Assembly: GCF_023373525.1 (NCBI RefSeq)
Contig: NZ_CP097218.1
Coordinates: forward strand, 3,038,001-3,102,000
Origin: Brachybacterium kimchii
Lineage (GTDB): Bacteria > Actinomycetota > Actinomycetes > Actinomycetales > Dermabacteraceae
DNA: 64,000 nucleotides
Direction: 5' to 3'
Position numbers and translations under genes: made by a program. Below the pieces are notes generated by a model. The model ran no database searches and was not told where the DNA came from. It was given only the letters and a program-made list of their open reading frames with translations. Below, piece after piece: positions 1 through 9,178 of the stretch. Each line of letters opens with the position of its first letter. The stretch's first letter is position 1.

Positions 1-1784
1 ACGCGCGGATTGTAGCTCGTGCGTCGGGGAGCGGGGCGGTTCGCCGCCGGCTCGGTCCCGCGCGAGGCGAGACGCTCGGTCTCCCGCACGGAGAGCCCAT
101 CCGCGACGACGCGCTGCGCGAGCTCCTCCTGCAGGCGCGGATCCTCGACCGCGAGGAGAGCACGCGCATGGCCCGCGGAGAGCGCACCGCTGGCCAGGCG
201 CCGCTGCACGAGGGCCGGAAGGCGCATCAGACGCAGCGTGTTCGAGATCTGGGGACGAGAGCGCCCGATGCGATCGGCGAGCTCGTCCTGAGTGCAGCCG
301 AAGTCCTCGAGGAGCTGCTGATAGGCCGCAGCCTCTTCCAGAGGATTCAGCTGCGACCGGTGGAGGTTCTCCAGCAGAGCGTCCCGCAGCAGGTCATCGT
401 CGCTGGTGGCACGGATGATCGCGGGGATCGTCGCGAGCCCGGCGCGACGGGCGGCACGCCAACGCCGCTCACCCATGACGAGCTCGAAGGACTCGCCATC
501 GTCGGTGACGGGGATGGGGCGCACCACGACCGGCTGCAGCACGCCGACCTCGCGCAGAGAGAACGCGAGCTCGTCGAGCTGGTCATCGTCGAAGTCCGTA
601 CGGGGATTGCGCGGGTTCTCCCGGACCTCGTGGATCGGGATCTCGGCGAACTCGGCACCGGGGACCGGCATGAGTCCCCTCTGGTCGTCCGCGTCGCCGC
701 CGTCGAGGGAGTCGTCCTCCTCATTGTCGGGCTCGAGACCGTCATCGGTGCCCGCTGCCGGGCCGGCGGGGGCGTCCGTGGGGTCTTCGGGCTGAGGCGA
801 CGTCTGCACGCTCTCCTCGTGAGCGGGGAATCGGTGGCCGGGCTCGACGTCCACGACCGGACTGTCCTCGCGCGGCGGCTCGACGGCCCCCGCAGCGGTG
901 CCGTCCAGCGGGGCGCTCTCCTCGCGCGCAGGGGCGCTGACCTTCGAGGTCGGCTGCGCGCCGTCCTCAGCGCTCTGCTGCGGCTTCTCCTCGTCGGCAT
1001 GGTCCGTGGACGTAGGAGCCGCGGGGGACTTCGTGGAAGCGCCGGACCGCTTCGCCGACGCCGTGGACCGCGTGGATCGTGAGCTCTTCGGCTGCGCGGA
1101 AGCACTCTCCGCAGAACCCTTCGCGGACGCGTCCGACGCCGGCTTCGCCGCTCCGGTGGTGGATCCGGAGGCGGATGCGGCATCCTTCGCGGAGGGGCTC
1201 TTGGCCGAGCTGCTCTTCGAGGAGGAGGTCTTCGAGGAAGAGGACTTCGACGGTGCGGCCTTCGACGCCGAAGGCTTCTTGGCCGTGGGCTTCTTGGTCG
1301 CGGGGGCCTTGGACGTGGACTTCGTGGTGGACGACTTCTCGGTCGACGACTTCGCGCTCGATCCCGGGGCCGTGGACGTCACCGCCTCGGCCGACTCGTC
1401 GGCGCCGTCCGTCCCTGCGGGAGCGTCCTGCACCGGAGCCTCCTGCACCGGCGCCTCCGAGGGGGAGGCGACACTGCGAGCTGCCACACCGCCGCGGGCG
1501 CGGGAGGAGCGGGGGGTGCGGGAGGCCGCGCGGCGCTCACGCGCATCGCGCGCCATGTCGCCGGCGATGTCCCCGCGCGCGGCGCGGGTGCGCTCGGAGG
1601 ACTGTCCGTCCGTCGGATCGCCGGAGAAGAACATGTCGACGGGGCGAGTGGATGCTCCGCTCTCCCCGGGCTCGGCGGACGTGCGCGGATGGCTGCGCGT
1701 GCGCAGAGGCTGCTCGGCGGGAGGCGTCGACCCCCCGGGGATCAGCGCACCCAGACCGCGTCCGAGTCCTCGCTTCTGCGTCAT
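1..1784 (-). CDS. parB: Chromosome-partitioning protein ParB, C-terminus cut by window edge
   Basis: ParB binds parS, forms a CTP-dependent clamp on DNA and partners ParA and SMC in origin segregation. The frame opens at ATG 1784 with the family's N-terminal signature [18 protein letters not shown] and is still open at base 1, so the C-terminal dimerisation domain lies outside the window. The ParB core begins near residue 370 ([15 protein letters not shown]), followed by the [12 protein letters not shown] box and the helix-turn-helix [14 protein letters not shown]. Residues about 20-370 are low complexity: a Ser/Ala/Lys/Thr-rich stretch, then an Asp/Glu-rich one. ParB proteins are usually 300-350 residues, so this insertion roughly doubles the protein. 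A GAGGAC ribosome site precedes the ATG. parA lies 99 bp upstream in the same direction. Confidence 0.93.
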   Translation of the reverse strand, partial: MTQKRGLGRGLGALIPGGSTPPAEQPLRTRSHPRTSAEPGESGASTRPVDMFFSGDPTDGQSSERTRAARGDIAGDMARDARERRAASRTPRSSRARGGVAARSVASPSEAPVQEAPVQDAPAGTDGADESAEAVTSTAPGSSAKSSTEKSSTTKSTSKAPATKKPTAKKPSASKAAPSKSSSSKTSSSKSSSAKSPSAKDAASASGSTTGAAKPASDASAKGSAESASAQPKSSRSTRSTASAKRSGASTKSPAAPTSTDHADEEKPQQSAEDGAQPTSKVSAPAREESAPLDGTAAGAVEPPREDSPVVDVEPGHRFPAHEESVQTSPQPEDPTDAPAGPAAGTDDGLEPDNEEDDSLDGGDADDQRGLMPVPGAEFAEIPIHEVRENPRNPRTDFDDDQLDELAFSLREVGVLQPVVVRPIPVTDDGESFELVMGERRWRAARRAGLATIPAIIRATSDDDLLRDALLENLHRSQLNPLEEAAAYQQLLEDFGCTQDELADRIGRSRPQISNTLRLMRLPALVQRRLASGALSAGHARALLAVEDPRLQEELAQRVVADGLSVRETERLASRGTEPAANRPAPRRTSYNPR

Positions 1785-1883
1785 GTCCGTCCTCACTGCT
1801 CAGTGATCGTGCGGGCCTCCGGGGCGTCCTCGCCTCTCGAGCCGTTCATGGGTTCAGGGTCTTGTGCGGCGTCCCGCTGCAGG

Positions 1884-2807
1884 TCAGGGGACGCTTCGTG
1901 TGGTGAGCTCGTGCGCGGCCGACCGATAGGCGAGCGCGCCGCTGCTCGTCGGATCGTACGACAGCACGGTCTGGCCGTAGCTCGGCGCCTCCGAGATCCT
2001 CACGGAGCGCGGGATCGTGGTCCCGAAGGTCTGATCCGGGAAGTGCGTGCGGACGTCCTCCGCGACCTGCGCCGCGAGCCGGGTGCGGGCGTCGTACATC
2101 GTCAGCAGGATCGAGGAGACCACGAGCTCCGGGTTCAAATGCTGACGCAGCAGATCGATGTTCTTCAGCAGCAGCGTGAGGCCCTCGAGCGCGTAGTACT
2201 CGGCCTGGATCGGGATGAGCACCTCGCGGGCGGCGACCAGCGAGTTCACGGTCAGCAGGCCCAGGCTCGGCGGGCAGTCGATGAGCACGTAGTCCAGGCG
2301 CTCGCGGCCCGAGGACTCGCGAGCGGCGAGGTAGTCGCGGATCGAGCCGCGCAGACGGTTCTCGCGGGCGACCATCGAGACCAGCTCGATCTCTGCGCCC
2401 GAGAGGTCGATCGTGGCCGGGGCGCACAGCATGCCGTCGACCTCGTCGACCTCCTGCACGACGTCGTCCAGAGGGGTCGACTCCACGAGGACGTCGTACA
2501 TGCTCGCGACCTCGGACTGATGGTCCACGCCCAGCGCCGTCGACGCATTGCCCTGCGGGTCCATGTCGATGACCAGGACCTTCAGCCCGCCCATGGCCAG
2601 GGCGGCCGCGAGGTTCACGGTCGTGGACGTCTTGCCCACGCCGCCCTTCTGGTTGGCCACCGTGATCACGCGCGTGCTCTCGGGAGCGTCGAACACGAGT
2701 CCCTCCAATTCCCGTCGACGAGCATGGTCCCGGGCGAGCTGGCGCATGAGAGGGGTGTCGTCCATGCTCCCGGTGGGACCGGTGGAACGGCTGCGGCCGT
2801 CAGCCAC
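1884..2807 (-). CDS. parA: Chromosome-partitioning ATPase ParA (Soj)
   Basis: ParA is the ATPase whose nucleotide-dependent DNA binding moves ParB-parS complexes. The 307-residue product has the deviant Walker A KGGVGKT (residues 54-60, signature Lys54 and Lys59), the switch motif DMDPQGNAS (81-89) and a Walker B LIDCPPSLG. The N-terminal 45 residues are a poorly conserved tail. The start at 2807 overlaps the end of rsmG by 8 bp, so the genes are probably co-transcribed in the order rsmG-parA-parB. Length and motifs match chromosomal ParA; a plasmid relative is unlikely given the rsmG/jag/yidC neighbours. Confidence 0.96.
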   Translation of the reverse strand: MADGRSRSTGPTGSMDDTPLMRQLARDHARRRELEGLVFDAPESTRVITVANQKGGVGKTSTTVNLAAALAMGGLKVLVIDMDPQGNASTALGVDHQSEVASMYDVLVESTPLDDVVQEVDEVDGMLCAPATIDLSGAEIELVSMVARENRLRGSIRDYLAARESSGRERLDYVLIDCPPSLGLLTVNSLVAAREVLIPIQAEYYALEGLTLLLKNIDLLRQHLNPELVVSSILLTMYDARTRLAAQVAEDVRTHFPDQTFGTTIPRSVRISEAPSYGQTVLSYDPTSSGALAYRSAAHELTTRSVP

Positions 2808-3537
2808 GTGCCTCTCCCTTCCTCGTCCGTGCAGTGCTCGCGCTCCCGCCCTGCGGGGCGCGGCGCACCCTGACCACTGTAGTGGGAACCTCGACCTCTC
2901 CCACTCCGAGCTCCAGCACCTGGGGATCGACTCCGCCCAGGCGACGAAGCACCTTCTGCGCGCGCTCGATCTCCTCGGCCGCGGAGCTCCCCTTGAGCGC
3001 CAGCAGCTCCCCCTCGGGGGCGACGAGCGGCAGGGTCCACTTCGCGAGCTTCTCGAGGGCCGCCACGGCTCGCGCCGTCACCGCGTCGAAGGTCCGCTCC
3101 CCATGCAGATCCTCTGCGCGGGCACGGACCACCTCGACCTCGATCCCCAGCTCCTCGGCGACCTCCTCGAGCCAGCTCGCCCGGCGCTGCATCGTCTCGA
3201 TGAGGGTGATCCGCAGATCCGGCCGGGCGATGGCGAGGACCACGCCGGGCAGCCCCGCACCGGAGCCCACGTCGGCCAGCGTGCGCGTCCCCTCGTCGAT
3301 CGCGTCGGCGAGGAGCGCGCAGTTGACCAGGTGGCGCTCCCAGAGCCGGTCCACCTCGCGCGGGCCGATGAGGCCGCGCTCGAGACCGTCGGTGGCGAGC
3401 ATGCCGACGAAGCGCTCGGCCAGACCCAGCCGGTCACCGAGCAGCCGCTCGGCGACGGGCCGCAGGTGCTCGGGCAGCGCCGGAGCCGTGCCATCGCTGC
3501 CGACGGCGCCCTCGGGGCCCGCGGGACCGACGCCCAT
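2800..3537 (-). CDS. rsmG: 16S rRNA (guanine527-N7)-methyltransferase RsmG
   Basis: RsmG (GidB) uses S-adenosylmethionine to methylate N7 of G527 in 16S rRNA; loss of it gives low-level streptomycin resistance in other bacteria. The 245-residue protein shows the SAM-binding glycine loop VGSGAGLPG at residues 90-98, preceded by the conserved WERHLVNC segment. The ATG at 3537 shares one base with the stop of jag (TGATG), which suggests translational coupling. The last 8 bp overlap parA. The C-terminal 20 residues are basic and not conserved. Confidence 0.95.
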   Translation of the reverse strand: MGVGPAGPEGAVGSDGTAPALPEHLRPVAERLLGDRLGLAERFVGMLATDGLERGLIGPREVDRLWERHLVNCALLADAIDEGTRTLADVGSGAGLPGVVLAIARPDLRITLIETMQRRASWLEEVAEELGIEVEVVRARAEDLHGERTFDAVTARAVAALEKLAKWTLPLVAPEGELLALKGSSAAEEIERAQKVLRRLGGVDPQVLELGVGEVEVPTTVVRVRRAPQGGSASTARTRKGEARG

Positions 3538-4262
3538 CAGGACGCCGGGTAGATGACGACGTGGCGGTCCTTGCCGTCCCCGTCGGACTCGGAGCGCAGG
3601 CCCGCCTGCTTCGCGACGTCGTGGACGACCTTGCGCTCGAAGGGGTTCATCGGCCGCAGCGGCACCGGACGGCCGTTCTCGCGGGCGGTCGAGACGGCAT
3701 CCTCGGCGAGGTGCTCGAGGTCGTCCTTGCGCTGCGCGCGGAAGCCGTCGATGTCGAGCATGAGGCGCGAGCGGTTGCCGGTGCGGGACTGCACGGCGAG
3801 GCGGGCGAGTTCCTGCAGGGCGTCGAGCAGCTCGCCGCGCGAGCCGTTGAGCTGCGCGAGGCGGTCGGCGCCGCGGATCTCGACCGACGCGCGGTCCCCG
3901 TCCACATCGATGTCGATGTCGCCGTCGAGATCGGCGATGTCGAGCAGCTCCTCGAGGTAGTCGGCGGCGATGTCGCCCTCCTCCTCGAGCTCGCGGACGC
4001 GCTCGGCCGGATCACGGGGCGCAGCGGGCTCCTCGTCGGAGTCCTCGGACGAGGCGCGCTCCTGCGCCGGGGCCTCGTCTGCGGTGTCCGCGCCGGCGCC
4101 GTCCTCGTCGGCCGTGCCCTCATCGGCTGCGGACGCGTCGGACGACGGCTCCTCGGCCTCGGGGGCGTGGGCCTCGGGCGCGTCGCCGGTCTCGACGACC
4201 GGGGTGCTCGTGGGGACCTCGGGCGTCTCGACGGCGTCGTCGGAGGTGCTGGGTTCGGTCAT
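3537..4262 (-). CDS. jag: Jag/KhpB-type RNA-binding protein (KH and R3H domains)
   Basis: This is the SpoIIIJ-associated protein found next to yidC, an RNA-binding KH-R3H protein implicated in growth and cell division. The 241-residue product starts at ATG 4262 after a GGAGAG ribosome site (CCGAGGAGAGCACC upstream). Residues 1-90 are an acidic Glu/Asp/Ala/Ser-rich tail instead of the Jag_N domain seen in Firmicutes. A KH domain follows (about 110-180, with SVEIRGADRLAQLNG), then an R3H domain with the Arg-x3-His core in ERKVVHDVA near residue 215. It is the middle gene of the leftward yidC-jag-rsmG set. Confidence 0.92.
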   Translation of the reverse strand: MTEPSTSDDAVETPEVPTSTPVVETGDAPEAHAPEAEEPSSDASAADEGTADEDGAGADTADEAPAQERASSEDSDEEPAAPRDPAERVRELEEEGDIAADYLEELLDIADLDGDIDIDVDGDRASVEIRGADRLAQLNGSRGELLDALQELARLAVQSRTGNRSRLMLDIDGFRAQRKDDLEHLAEDAVSTARENGRPVPLRPMNPFERKVVHDVAKQAGLRSESDGDGKDRHVVIYPAS

Positions 4263-4357
4263 GGTGCTCTCCTCGGGGGATGGATAAGGCCGTGGGCCGT
4301 GCATCGGATCCGCAGGGGCGGGGCGATCCGCCCCTGCGGGATCGTGCGGGGAACGAC

Positions 4358-5458
4358 TCAGCGCTTGCGCTTCTTGCCCTTGTTCAGGGCGTTGGAAGGC
4401 TTCTTGCCGGACAGATCGGGGGCCTGCTCGCCACCGGCCTGGCCGCGCGCCCGCCGCTCCTCCTGGGCCTTGCGGCGCGCCTCGCGAGCCGCCTCGAGGC
4501 GCTCGGCGTCGGTCATCTTCTTCCCGCCCTTGTTGGCCTTGGGCTGGACCCGGATGGGGGCGTCGTCGTCGACGACCACGGGCTTCTTGGGCGTGAAGTC
4601 GAGGGGCTCGAGGCCGTTCTTCTCGCGCTTGGCGTTGATGCGCTTCTGGTGTGAGGCCTCGGCGGGCGAGCCGGGCGTCGGGTACGTGTAGACCACGATC
4701 GCCTGCTGCGCCATGGTCCAGAAGGTGGTGGTCAGCATGTAGGTGAGCACGCCGATCGGCAGGCCCGGTCCCGTGATCACGTAGATGAACGGGAGCATGT
4801 AGATCATCATCTTCTGGGTGCTCGCCATCGGGCCCTCGAGGGCCGACGGCGGCATGTTCCGCATCGTCAGCTCCTTCTGGGTGATGAAGTTGCCCAGACA
4901 CATCAGCGCGATGATGACGCCCGCGACGATCTTGGTGCCGATGCCGCCGGCGCCGGAGTTCAGGAAGCTGTCCGCGATGGTGACGTGGCCGAAGAGGGTC
5001 GCGTGGTAGGCGTTGGAGGCCAGGTCATGCGTCAGGGGGCCGAAGGCCTCCCCGTTCGCCGCATCCTTGAGCTTGTAGAACAGCACCCGGAACAGTGCGA
5101 AGAAGATCGGCATCTGCAGCAGCAGCGGCAGGCACGAGGAGAGCGGGTTCGCCCCGGCCTCCCGGTAGATGGCCATGGTCTCCTCGCTCATGGCCTGCCG
5201 GGATGCCTGGTCGGTCTTGCCCTTGTACTTCTTCTGCACGGCCTTGAGCTGCGGCGAGACCGCCTGCATGGCGCGCGAGGAGCGGATCTGCCGGATGAAC
5301 AGCGGCGTGATCAGGGTGCGGACGACGATCGTGAGTCCCACGATGGACAGCAGCCAGGTCCAGCCGGAGCTGCCGTCCATGAAGAGGTCGAGGAACCGGT
5401 GGAAAAGCACCATGATCCATGCGACGGCCCACTCGATGGGATAGAGGATGTTGGGCAT
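4358..5458 (-). CDS. yidC: Membrane protein insertase YidC/Oxa1
   Basis: YidC inserts and folds integral membrane proteins, alone or with SecYEG. The 366-residue protein has the Oxa1 core: a first membrane segment near residue 35-58 ending in VVRTLITPLF, which carries the conserved groove Arg, a cytoplasmic helical hairpin (about 65-105), then hydrophobic segments around 115-130, 165-190 and 225-265. It lacks the large periplasmic domain of Gram-negative YidC. The C-terminal 90 residues are a highly basic tail ending KKRKR, typical of actinobacterial YidC and thought to contact ribosomes. It lies 85 bp downstream of yidD. Confidence 0.96.
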   Translation of the reverse strand: MPNILYPIEWAVAWIMVLFHRFLDLFMDGSSGWTWLLSIVGLTIVVRTLITPLFIRQIRSSRAMQAVSPQLKAVQKKYKGKTDQASRQAMSEETMAIYREAGANPLSSCLPLLLQMPIFFALFRVLFYKLKDAANGEAFGPLTHDLASNAYHATLFGHVTIADSFLNSGAGGIGTKIVAGVIIALMCLGNFITQKELTMRNMPPSALEGPMASTQKMMIYMLPFIYVITGPGLPIGVLTYMLTTTFWTMAQQAIVVYTYPTPGSPAEASHQKRINAKREKNGLEPLDFTPKKPVVVDDDAPIRVQPKANKGGKKMTDAERLEAAREARRKAQEERRARGQAGGEQAPDLSGKKPSNALNKGKKRKR

Positions 5459-5543
5459 CGGCCTGATCTTCCTGCCGTCCGTAGGCGCATGTCGTTCATG
5501 CGGTGTGACGGCTGCGGGTCGGGGTCTCGGACAAGGGTAGGCC

Positions 5544-5837
5544 CTATCGGGCTGGGCGCCGCCCTCGCGAGCGATGGCCGGGACGTGGGTTCGTCCACAT
5601 CCCGGGTGCCGGCACGGGATCGATCCCGCCCCGGGTGAAGGGGTTGCAGCGCACGATCCGCCAGGCGGTCAGCAGCAGTCCCTTGACGGCTCCGTGCCTG
5701 CGCAGGGCGTCCATGCCGTACTGCGAGCACACGGGGTCGAAGCGGCACGCCGGCGGCGTGTAGGGCGAGATCCCCACCTGGTAGGCGCGGATCGGGAGCA
5801 TGAGCACCCGGCGCGGGAGCGCCGCCAGGGTCATCAC
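5544..5837 (-). CDS. yidD: Membrane protein insertion efficiency factor YidD
   Basis: YidD is a small amphipathic membrane-associated protein that helps YidC-dependent insertion. The 97-residue product has the family pattern [17 protein letters not shown] followed by [13 protein letters not shown] and [12 protein letters not shown], including the three conserved cysteines. It overlaps the end of rnpA by 4 bp, in the universally conserved order rpmH-rnpA-yidD-yidC. Confidence 0.95.
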   Translation of the reverse strand: MMTLAALPRRVLMLPIRAYQVGISPYTPPACRFDPVCSQYGMDALRRHGAVKGLLLTAWRIVRCNPFTRGGIDPVPAPGMWTNPRPGHRSRGRRPAR

Positions 5838-6247
5838 GGCGCGACCGCCGTGGTCGGCGTCCCGGACGCGGTGCTCTCCGAGGCTCTCGGCGCCGAGCGC
5901 TTCTCGAGCTTGCGGCGGGCGCTCGCGATCGCGCCCGTCACCTGCTCCTCGAGGTCGGCGAAGGGCACGTCCTGCACCCCGGGGAGGGTCCGCAGCACCA
6001 GGTCGGAGCGCTCGGGGATCTCGGTCAGGTGGCTGCGCACGATCTCCCGCAGACGACGGGCCACCCGATGGCGCACCACCGAGTTGCCCACCTTCGTGGA
6101 GACGACGAATCCCACGCGGGCCTCCTGGGGCTCCTCCGTGCGGAGGACCAGGTGGGCGACCACGTGGGATCGTGCGGCGCGGGCTCCTCGGCGGGTGGCC
6201 GTGCGGAACTGCTGCGCCGTGTGCAGCCGGTGGCGGGACCAGCTCAT
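5834..6247 (-). CDS. rnpA: Ribonuclease P protein component
   Basis: RnpA is the protein subunit that helps RNase P RNA bind and cleave pre-tRNA 5' leaders. The 137-residue protein has the RnpA fold signatures: a phenylalanine-containing N-terminal segment ([16 protein letters not shown]), [20 protein letters not shown], which is the RNR-type RNA-binding helix (about 50-70), and the DLVLRTLPG strand. The last 30 residues are a Ser/Ala/Thr-rich extension. It begins 34 bp after rpmH, presumably in one transcript. Confidence 0.94.
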   Translation of the reverse strand: MSWSRHRLHTAQQFRTATRRGARAARSHVVAHLVLRTEEPQEARVGFVVSTKVGNSVVRHRVARRLREIVRSHLTEIPERSDLVLRTLPGVQDVPFADLEEQVTGAIASARRKLEKRSAPRASESTASGTPTTAVAP

Positions 6248-6281
6248 GGCCCTGCCTCCGAGATCACGGTCGAGCCGAGGC

Positions 6282-6419
6282 TCAGGCCGAGAGCTCGGAG
6301 CGGCCCTTCGAACGGCGCGCGTTGATGATGGCGCGGCCGGCGCGGGTGCGCATGCGGGCGCGGAAGCCGTGCTTGCGGGCGCGGCGGCGGTTGTTCGGCT
6401 GGAACGTACGCTTGGTCAT
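6282..6419 (-). CDS. rpmH: 50S ribosomal protein L34
   Basis: A 45-residue, strongly basic protein begins [19 protein letters not shown] and ends GRSELSA. It has the complete L34 pattern ([21 protein letters not shown]) at the expected length. GAGGAGAACCG just upstream of ATG 6419 is a strong ribosome site. It heads the leftward rpmH-rnpA-yidD-yidC-jag-rsmG-parA-parB cluster and is divergent from dnaA, as in most bacteria. Confidence 0.97.
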   Translation of the reverse strand: MTKRTFQPNNRRRARKHGFRARMRTRAGRAIINARRSKGRSELSA

Positions 6420-6818
6420 CGGTTCTCCTCGATCGCGGCACAGGGGCGTGCCTCTCGCGGTGGCTCTGGGGCCGCTGCGCGATCACGGGGGCGGGCGCTT
6501 CCGGTGTCCGGGGCCGACGTGGGGCCCGGTTCCGTGCGACTCCGCCGACCCAGGGGGCGGCACAGCGACGACTGCACGATCCTAGGCTCGGGCACACGGG
6601 GGGTCAACGGACGCGGCGCTGGTCAGCCCGATTGTGGTGCGATTCTCACCGGATGCGAGGGATCCCGGGGCGTCCCGGCGACGCTCCCATGACGGTCCGG
6701 TGACGGGACGACGACCGGTCGCTCCCGGCGATGTGCATGCTCACGCCCGGAGCGTCCCCAGGGGCTCCGAGACTGTGGAAAACTGGGTGGACAACCCTGA
6801 GCCCGTACGGAGAGCAGC
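6420..6818. promoter_or_regulatory. rpmH-dnaA divergent spacer with two DnaA-box-like sites
   Basis: This 399-bp gene-free spacer must hold the outward promoters for rpmH (left) and dnaA (right). Two sites close to the DnaA-box complement TGTGGACAA sit just ahead of dnaA: TGTGGAAAA at 6774-6782 and GGTGGACAA at 6786-6794, each 8 of 9 matches. By analogy with dnaA autoregulation elsewhere, they could let DnaA repress its own gene. The purine-rich CGGAGAG at 6808-6814 is the dnaA ribosome site. I saw no convincing -10/-35 pair in the rest. Confidence 0.55.
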
Positions 6819-8582
6819 ATGGACGAGACAGCCGTCGACTACGACGCGACCTGGGACGAGACCCTTCGGATCCTGCGTCGGTACGAGACCGTCACCGAGC
6901 GCGCCATGGCCTTCCTGACCCTCTCCCGGCTGATGGCCATCGTCGCGGACACCGCCCTGGTCGCAGCGCCTTCCACCTGGGCGAAGGACCTCTTCGAGCA
7001 GCGCATCGCCGGGGCTCTGAAGGAGGCGCTGTCCGAGGCCACAGGCAGGGAGACCCGCTTCGCCGTGACCGTCGACGAGTCCCTCTTCGAGGACGACGAC
7101 GAATCCCCGCGGAGCACGGCCACCGCCGACCGCACCGCATCCACCGGTGCTGTGGACACCGATGTGGACAACGTGGACGGAGCGGACGCCCAGGGCGGCT
7201 CCGCAGGTGCTCGGAGCACCGCCTCCGCCCCGTCCCCGCTGCCGTCCTCCCCGTCGCCCGTCCCCTCCCCGGACCCCGCTCCGGCGGGCGGCGCCGGTTC
7301 CCGCCGACCGTTCGGCGCCGATCGCTTCCCCGCGGAGGCGCCGACGGAGACCGGATCGGGAACGGGGACGGCGGGCCCGTCGTCCGATGCCCGGAGCCGA
7401 CGCGAGGATGCCGAGTGGTTCGCCCACGAGGACGATGCCCGCCGCTCGGAGAGGACGCAGCGGGTCGACGAGACCCGTCGGCCCACGGATGCCGCCCCGC
7501 CCGCCGACGAGGAGTCGACGCTGGGCTCGGACTCGCGCCTGAACGCGAAGTACACCTTCGACACCTTCGTCATCGGCTCGTCCAACCGCTTCGCGCAGGC
7601 CGCCGCCTCCGCGGTCGCCGAGGCCCCCGCTCGCGCCTACAACCCGCTCTTCATCTACGGCGGCTCGGGACTGGGCAAGACTCACCTGCTGCACGCGGTG
7701 GGCCACTACGCGCAGTCGCTGTACCCGGGCATCGAGGTGCGCTACGTGAACTCCGAGGAGTTCACCAACGACTTCATCAACTCCGTGCAGTCCGGCCAGT
7801 TCGGCAAGGCGCAGGAGTTCCATCGCCGCTACCGCGACATCGACATCCTGCTCATCGACGACATCCAGTTCCTGCAGCGCGCGCCGGAGACGATGGAGGC
7901 CTTCTTCCATACGTTCAACACGCTGCACAACGCCGACAAGCAGATCGTCATCACCTCCGACCTGCCCCCGAAGCAGCTGGGCGGCTTCGAGGACCGCATG
8001 CGCTCGCGCTTCGAAATGGGTCTGATGACGGACGTGCAGCCGCCGGACCTCGAGACCCGCATCGCGATCCTGCGCAAGAAGGTCGAGATGGAGGGCACCC
8101 AGGAGGTCCCCCGCGACGTCCTGGAGTACATCGCCTCGAGGATCTCCACGAACATCCGCGAGCTCGAGGGCGCCCTGATCCGCGTCCAGGCGCTGCATTC
8201 CCTGTCCCGGCAGCCGATGGACGTCTCCCTCGCCGAGAGCGTCCTGAAGGACCTCCTCGCGCATGACGACGGCGCCGAGGTCACGGCCGCGACGATCATC
8301 GCGCAGACCGCCTCCTACTTCGGCCTCACGGTCGACCAGATCACCGGCGGCGCGCGCACGCGCGTGCTCGTCACCGCCCGTCAGATCGCCATGTACCTGT
8401 GCCGCGAGCTCACGGACATGCCGCTGATCCGCATCGGGGAGGAGTTCGGCGGCCGCGACCACACGACCGTCATGCACGCGAACAAGAAGATCTCCGAGCT
8501 CATGAAGGAGCGGCGGGCGATCTTCAACCAGGTGACCGAGCTGACGGCGCGCATCAAGAACTCGAGTTCCCAGAACGCCTGA
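6819..8582 (+). CDS. dnaA: Chromosomal replication initiator DnaA
   Basis: DnaA binds 9-bp boxes at oriC, melts the duplex and starts replication. The 587-residue protein shows all four domains: domain I (about 1-85), a long disordered Ser/Pro/Ala/Asp-rich domain II (about 86-240), AAA+ domain III with Walker A GGSGLGKT (281-288) and Walker B LIDD (345-348), and domain IV with the box-reading signature DHTTVMHA (547-554). ATG 6819 follows a GGAGAG site at 5-6 bp spacing. It is longer than E. coli DnaA (467 residues) because of domain II, as is usual in actinobacteria. The DNA coding for domain II itself contains DnaA boxes (see 7151-7180). Confidence 0.98.
   Translation: MDETAVDYDATWDETLRILRRYETVTERAMAFLTLSRLMAIVADTALVAAPSTWAKDLFEQRIAGALKEALSEATGRETRFAVTVDESLFEDDDESPRSTATADRTASTGAVDTDVDNVDGADAQGGSAGARSTASAPSPLPSSPSPVPSPDPAPAGGAGSRRPFGADRFPAEAPTETGSGTGTAGPSSDARSRREDAEWFAHEDDARRSERTQRVDETRRPTDAAPPADEESTLGSDSRLNAKYTFDTFVIGSSNRFAQAAASAVAEAPARAYNPLFIYGGSGLGKTHLLHAVGHYAQSLYPGIEVRYVNSEEFTNDFINSVQSGQFGKAQEFHRRYRDIDILLIDDIQFLQRAPETMEAFFHTFNTLHNADKQIVITSDLPPKQLGGFEDRMRSRFEMGLMTDVQPPDLETRIAILRKKVEMEGTQEVPRDVLEYIASRISTNIRELEGALIRVQALHSLSRQPMDVSLAESVLKDLLAHDDGAEVTAATIIAQTASYFGLTVDQITGGARTRVLVTARQIAMYLCRELTDMPLIRIGEEFGGRDHTTVMHANKKISELMKERRAIFNQVTELTARIKNSSSQNA
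7151..7180 (+). promoter_or_regulatory. DnaA boxes inside the dnaA coding sequence
   Basis: TGTGGACAC (7151-7159) and the exact consensus complement TGTGGACAA (7163-7171) lie 12 bp apart in the part of dnaA coding for the disordered linker, followed by CGTGGACGG (7172-7180). The sequence match is observed; a role in DnaA titration or autoregulation is inference. The same bases encode Val-Asp-rich linker residues, so protein sequence alone could explain the repeat. Confidence 0.45.
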
Positions 8583-9178
8583 GGCCCGCACCCGAAGCGG
8601 GGATGCCCTCAGCGTCCGAGGCCCTGACACACCGTGCGACAGACCATGGATCACAGGGGAGGTCGAGAGGTCTTCGTCCCCAGTGTGAACAACTCTGTGG
8701 ACAATGTGGAGCATCGAGCGTTCCCGCAGGGGTCGATGTGCATGGATTCTTGTGGTTCCGAGGGCCGGATCGGACAGATGTGCACAGAGCGCCCACATCG
8801 AGGACGTCGTCGTCAACGCTGCATGCACGACCGCATCATGCGGTGTGACCTGCGATGACGTGAGTTCTCCACGACATCAACAGCCGTGAAGAAGAGGAAT
8901 CCTGTTCTTGTTCCGCTGATGATGTGGAGAAGTCGGGGTGCGAGGGCTGCGTCCGTCGGCCTGGAGACCCCGGAGCTTCGAGGCAGTGAATGTCAAGCGT
9001 GTGATTCGGTGTGTCGCGAGAAGTGCCCCCGAGCGGCTACGCTGGCGACCGCGCCCCGCGGGATCCGTCCCCGGGGCGATTCCCGCCGAGAGCCGGCGTC
9101 CCCGGCCGCTCGACACCTCGCACCTGATCCGCCGGCAGACCGGCACCGACCTCGACCCCCTGCGAAGGAGTGGCAACG
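8583..9178. other. oriC: Replication origin oriC (dnaA-dnaN spacer)
   Basis: This 596-bp gene-free spacer between dnaA and dnaN is the standard actinobacterial origin position. Boxes related to TTGTCCACA/TGTGGACAA cluster in it: TGTGAACAA (8684-8692), exact TGTGGACAA (8696-8704), TGTGGAGCA (8705-8713), TGTGCACAG (8779-8787), TTCTCCACG (8865-8873, opposite orientation) and TGTGGAGAA (8923-8931). A comparatively A/T-rich stretch at about 8866-8935 is the best candidate for the unwinding element. The leftward and rightward gene blocks diverge around this region. No canonical parS (GTTTCACGTGAAAC) was seen here. Confidence 0.88.
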
